Position numbers and translations under genes: made by a program
Origin: Calocera cornea HHB12733
Taxonomy: Eukaryota; Basidiomycota; Dacrymycetes; Dacrymycetales; Dacrymycetaceae
Reading direction: 5' to 3'
DNA length: 64,000 nt
NCBI GenBank assembly: GCA_001632435.1
Contig: KV423955.1
Location: 143,948 to 207,947, forward strand
Notes under the pieces: model-generated
The model's input: only the letters and a program-made list of their open reading frames with translations
Told to the model about the DNA's origin: nothing
Database searches by the model: none
In this document: piece by piece, positions 60,226 through 64,000 of the stretch
Layout: the number at the start of each line of letters is the position of its first letter
Numbering within the stretch: the first letter of the stretch is position 1

Positions 60226-61042
60226 CTACAGGCGCATCAGTGCCCGCACACCACCCATCGCCTCGGTTCTGCCCAGCAGGAGCATCGACAGCACTCCCAG
60301 AACGATGCCGACGAGCACTGCGTCCCTCAGGCCCCACATCATCTTGATCCAAGCAGCCAGATCGCCCACGATGAGCCACTCTCCCTTGGCCCGTCGAGCC
60401 TCCCTCAGCCCCACACAGCCATCGTGTGAGCGCACATTCCAATCTGTACGGTACTTCCCAAGCTCGCCACGCTCGGTAAGCTTAGTTGAAAAACGGTCCA
60501 TGGTCGGCCGTTCAGCGAACGAGCCCTCGAACACGGGGACCCCGTATCTGTGGGGCAGATTAGCAGGTGTAGGACAGGGAGCGGGATGGGAGACATATGT
60601 ACCCACAACTTGTTCCGCAGCGGAACACCTCCAACAACATGATCGCCCTTACACCATCGAGGCTTTCTCCGTATCCGAGCTCCATACCGAGCCTCTTCTG
60701 CACCTCTCTCATCTTGCCCAGCACGTCCTCAAACTTCCTCGAGCCTAGTTCCACGACAGTGCCCCGGCACCAAAGCCGCATGATGCGAGGGCTCTTGTCG
60801 AATGAGGCCCAAGCTATCGTGATCCGTCCGTTCTCGTACAGATGCGCGGCTGTCTCGGCACCTGAGCCCGTGTGATCGAGGTAAGCGGCCAGGTTGGGTG
60901 CGAGGACAGTGAAGGTGGCATATCCCTTAGGACTGAGGTTTATGTGCTGGCCTGCACGCGGCGCCGAGGCCGTCCAGAACAGCGGCTGCTTCATCGCCCA
61001 TTCCGCAAGATCTTGGGGAATAGAGGGATAATACGTCGGCAT
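60226..61042 (-). CDS. Pyridoxamine 5'-phosphate oxidase-like (split-barrel) protein with C-terminal membrane segment
   Basis: Two exons, 60603–61042 and 60226–60547, give 253 aa. The N-terminal half has the flavin split-barrel signature FWTASAPRAGQHINLSPKGYATF, then YLDHTGSGAETAAHLYENGRITIAWASF and MRLWCRGTVVELGSRKF. RCGTSCGYGVPVFEG appears only after splicing across 60548–60602. A single hydrophobic helix near the C-terminus (DAVLVGIVLGVLSMLLLGR) suggests a tail-anchored membrane form. Members bind FMN or a related cofactor. Substrate is unknown, and it should not be taken as the true vitamin B6 enzyme. Confidence 0.85.
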
Positions 61043-61268
61043 TGTAAGAGAAGTAGCGAAAGGCGAGGGAGTTGACGCCAGGCAGCTGTGACTCGGAGTC
61101 GCACGAAGACGGTCATCGACCCTTGCCGAACTTCCGGAAGTTCCCAGTCTGCGGCGGACGCGGGGTGGCTTGCTGCAGGCGCATATACGGTGCCCTGGCA
61201 CCCCTTCCAGTTGGGCCAACCGTTCCTTGCAACCTTGCAACCGTTACCATCGTCCATCATAGGCAAAA

Positions 61269-61667
61269 ATGTCCTCAAACAACTCCAACTCCTGGACTTA
61301 TTCTTGGGGTACCAACACTCAAGTAAGTGCTCTTGGCAAAGGCGTCATCTCTCGCCGTGCCCAGTGGGTATGCTAATGTTATCATCTTGCAATACCAGGG
61401 CAACGATTGGTATAGCCGCACGGACACCCAAGGCAACCAAGCGTACGACTACGAGAACCGGTTCGAGCATATCTCTTCTCCTGCACCGATACTGCGCCTG
61501 ACGCTGGTCCCGTATCTTATCGCAGAAACGGATCGTCGTACTCGCGCGATGTCGATGGCTCGACGCACTACCAAGCCGCCAACGGGTATTCGCGCAGCAC
61601 CTCCGCGGATGGCCAGATCTCGGAATCGTTCCCCAGCAGCAAAGCGAGCGACGGGAAGGGCAAATAG
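61269..61667 (+). CDS. Small Ser/Tyr/Asn-rich protein, 85 aa
   Basis: Three exons (61269–61322, 61399–61460, 61526–61667) splice in phase. The protein opens MSSNNSNSWTYSWGTNTQ and repeats a theme of NG/DG turns with Tyr and Ser (DWYSRTDTQGNQAYDYENRNG; THYQAANGYSRSTSADGQ). No signal peptide or domain was seen. Its consistent splicing and even codon use support a gene. I do not know its function. It diverges from the split-barrel gene (226 bp apart). Confidence 0.65.
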
Positions 61668-62150
61668 ACGATGTGTATACTTTGCCGGGGTTAAATGAAC
61701 AAGCAAAGAAATACACATGGGCCATGTAGCGAGGTCCACATGTCAAGCCCATAGTGTAGGAAAGTTCCGAGATGCACAAAAGCGTAATATAAGTCAGAGA
61801 TTACATATGATTTTCTATCATATCGGCGTATGTTAGCCGTTCTACAGTACTTTACGGGATAGTGGACGCAAACCCACTAAACGAACAAGCCGCAAACGCG
61901 GTTACTTTTAGCAACTCCCTCGCGGTGTCGGATTTCCGACCCTCACGCCACCTCCGTCATCCTCTGATGCCCTACGACAGTCGACCGGAAGCCGTGATAC
62001 AATCGACCTGTGCCATGCACGATTGGCCTTTGGGACGACTTCAGCCTGCATCCCGGGCTGGCACTGCGGTCAGCGCTCCGGAACGCCCGCATACACTCGT
62101 CGAAACAGCCCCCAGAGTGCCCAATCGACCTCTGGGACGACGATTGAACG
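61668..62150. other. Intergenic between convergent genes, nothing recognised
   Basis: No gene or repeat was seen. Confidence 0.35.
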
Positions 62151-63294
62151 CTACCGCCGCACACCGGGAAGGTCCTCCTCCGAGGAGGTGGGGCTCGGGC
62201 TTGGGCTCGGGTTCGCCACGTAGAACCTGCCCCTTCCCCTGGCCGAGCCGGCGCCCACCATACTCCTCCCTCTCTCCCCCTCCCGCGCATATGTGCATGT
62301 ATGCGGCCCAATCGTCCTGTTCGAGCCTTGGGCTCGTGTGGCCGGAGGCCGGGGCGGGAAGTGTGAGGCCGTGAGCGGGGAGTGGGCAAGGCTGGCGGGG
62401 AGGTCGACGCTCGATAGGGAGAGGGAGGAGCTGGATGGGGAGGGCGCGCGGGAGGCCACCCTCGAGCTTGGCGGGCGGGAGACGCGGAAGGAGGTTGCTG
62501 CTGGGAGGCTTAGCGTGTGCGGCGCTTCTCCTGGAGGGGGCTTACGCGGGTTCTTGGGAGACGGGGGCAGGCGGTCGTTCTCGTGCAGGTCTGCGGGGGG
62601 CATCAGCCTGCGTGAGTTTCTGGCCCGACTCGCGGGGCGAACCTCAGGGGATTGTGACGTACACTGGACTGAAGCGTCATACTGGTCGATGGTCATTCGC
62701 CCAGCAAGGAAGGCGTCCTGCAGCGCCCGCTCGCCGCTCGCGACGGCGCACCTGTGCAACCCATGCGCGCGAGCATGCGACTGCTCCGCGAGCTGCTGCC
62801 TAGCCGGCTTGGGGCGGAGGAGCGCCCGCACGCGCGTCGAGCCCCCTTGCTCGTTACTCGTGCTGCTGCTGGCTGTCAGTTCCTATGACACTCCCCGAAC
62901 GGGCAAGAAGGGCATACGGCACAAGCTCCTCCCCCGCGCTCTCCCCCCACTCGCTCAGCGTCCTCTTCAGCTCCAAGCTCTCTCTCTCCAACCACCGGGT
63001 ACCTTTCTCCAGCTCCCCCACGCGCGCATGCTCCCGTACCAGTCTGGGCAGGTCCTCCAGCTCCCCCTCCAGGTCCCGGCCCCCGCTCCAGCCCCGGTCG
63101 TGCTCATGTTCGTAGTCGGACTGCGGGGCGGAGGTCGGGGGGAGTGACTGGGCATCGCGGTGCACCCATTTGCGCTTGGAGAGGCGGCGGGTGAGCTTGG
63201 GCCCGCTTGGGGGTGGCCCGGGGTTGAATGCCTGAGGTGGGGGAGGATGGGGGAGGGAAAAGGTGGAGGAGCGGCGGGAGGAGGCGGCGAGCAT
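62151..63294 (-). CDS. Disordered protein with central coiled coil, unknown function
   Basis: Three exons (62892–63294, 62665–62845, 62151–62607; introns of 46 and 57 nt) give 346 aa. The N-terminus is Ser/Pro-rich with KLTRRLSKRKW. Then come long helices (LEGELEDLPRLVREHARVGELEKG; RWLERESLELKRTLSEWGES and LLRPKPARQQLAEQSHARAHGLHRC…LQDAFLAGRMTIDQYDAS). The C-terminal half is Ser/Pro/Arg-rich and ends NPSPSPSPTSSEED. No family was recognised. The first intron uses a GTGTCA donor and the 3' end could be spliced differently. Confidence 0.5.
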
Positions 63295-64000
63295 CGTGCC
63301 TTTCGTTGGTGCTCACACTGCACTTCGCTGTCGCGCTTGGATGCCGGTCTGCTTGCCGATCTCGAGATATTGCTGCTGTGCTGCTAGAAAGGTAGTAGAG
63401 GCAGTATCGATAGCAATGTATTCTTTTCTTTTCTTTCGTATCGAAGCAATCGACGCTTCGAATCGTCGATACGGTCGGGTTCGGCGCACGCTGGCCCGCA
63501 CGGTCTTCGATTCGGACCTTCGGTATGCCGATCGGGCACAGCCCGTAGTATAGGAACCTTTCCATACGCCTTCGGGCCCCAATGCGATCTCTTTCCCCTT
63601 CGACCGCGTCGCTCCTTTCGTTCGCTCATCGGCCACACGAGGCCTCGAATCGACTCGATATCGATATACAATTACGATCTACTACAAACGATTCGACACT
63701 ACTATCGATTAGTGCCCCTCCCAGCGTCTCGCAGCCTACAGCCCGATATTTGGGTATAGGTACATTGGAGCCCAACGCGAGGGATTTCTGGTTGGGGTTA
63801 CTACAGCGGGCGAGCGAAAATTCGTCGGGGCGTCTAGCGACCCGAGACCCATCTGCAACCGTGACGCTCCGCAGCGGCAGACCCTTTCGGAGCCAGATAC
63901 CGATATATCAACCGCGTCGGATAGCGCATCGCCAGGCATCGGATCCGCATCCGCCTCCCCTGGTTTCAGAAAACTCGCCGAACCCGTCGACATCGACGCT
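63295..64000. other. Edge region with TCGA-rich composition; open frame at window edge
   Basis: From about 63400 the sequence becomes rich in TCGA/TCG words (CGATTCGGACCTTCGG, TCGAATCGACTCGATATCGA), unlike the rest of the window. On the minus strand 63736–63993 is open and runs toward the window edge (…ADADPMPGDALSDAVDISVSG…). It may be the edge of a repeat or retroelement. Not resolvable here. Confidence 0.3.

Overview
The window looks like chromosomal DNA of a basidiomycete fungus, most likely an agaricomycete. It is GC-rich, and almost every gene is cut by short GT–AG introns (43–65 nt, with CTGAC/CTAAC-like branch sites). The proteins are the usual fungal set, and a 275-bp assembly gap lies at 8256–8530. 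All exon models are read by eye from splice signals, reading frame and comparison between paralogs in the window. No search was run.

Region 1 (1–12.7 kb) is a housekeeping block: the N-terminus of the branchpoint-binding protein (−), a coiled-coil protein of unknown function (+), the TFIIH helicase XPB/Ssl2 (+), the 25S rRNA methyltransferase Rcm1 (−, tail to tail with XPB) and a UBX/TUG-type Cdc48 adaptor (+). A 2.8-kb inverted-repeat transposable element with a 6-bp target duplication separates RCM1 from the UBX gene, and a GGTTCGG-rich hAT-like repeat follows. Region 2 (12.8–20.9 kb) holds two large disordered proteins, the first BAH-domain paralog and a tiny lipidation-motif protein. Region 3 (20.9–25.9 kb) is a graveyard: a decayed copy of part of the XPB–RCM1 locus, degenerate repeats and a second tiny lipidation-motif protein.

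Region 4 (26–42 kb) carries three serine carboxypeptidases (S10) with the same seven-exon structure, a divergent Ras-like GTPase, a Kelch-repeat protein, a third tiny CC-terminal protein and a more typical Ras. Region 5 (42–49 kb) carries the second BAH paralog, a basic/coiled-coil protein and a class I methyltransferase. Region 6 (50–64 kb) carries a MUB1/SamB MYND-finger protein, a TA-flanked MITE, a third Ras, two adjacent BAH paralogs, a pyridoxamine-oxidase-fold protein, an 85-aa conserved-looking protein and a disordered coiled-coil protein.

Three local expansions stand out. (i) Four paralogs combine a BAH domain, a half-PHD-like C-P-R-x-G-C-x-x-W-Y-H-x-x-C motif and a C-terminal module that ends in CxxC. 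(ii) A set of very small proteins combines a start that can be myristoylated (two of three) with a Cys or Cys-Cys C-terminus. (iii) There are three S10 peptidases and three Ras GTPases. The first two are the best candidates for something undescribed. Chromatin binding for (i) and dual lipid anchoring for (ii) are inferences from motifs.
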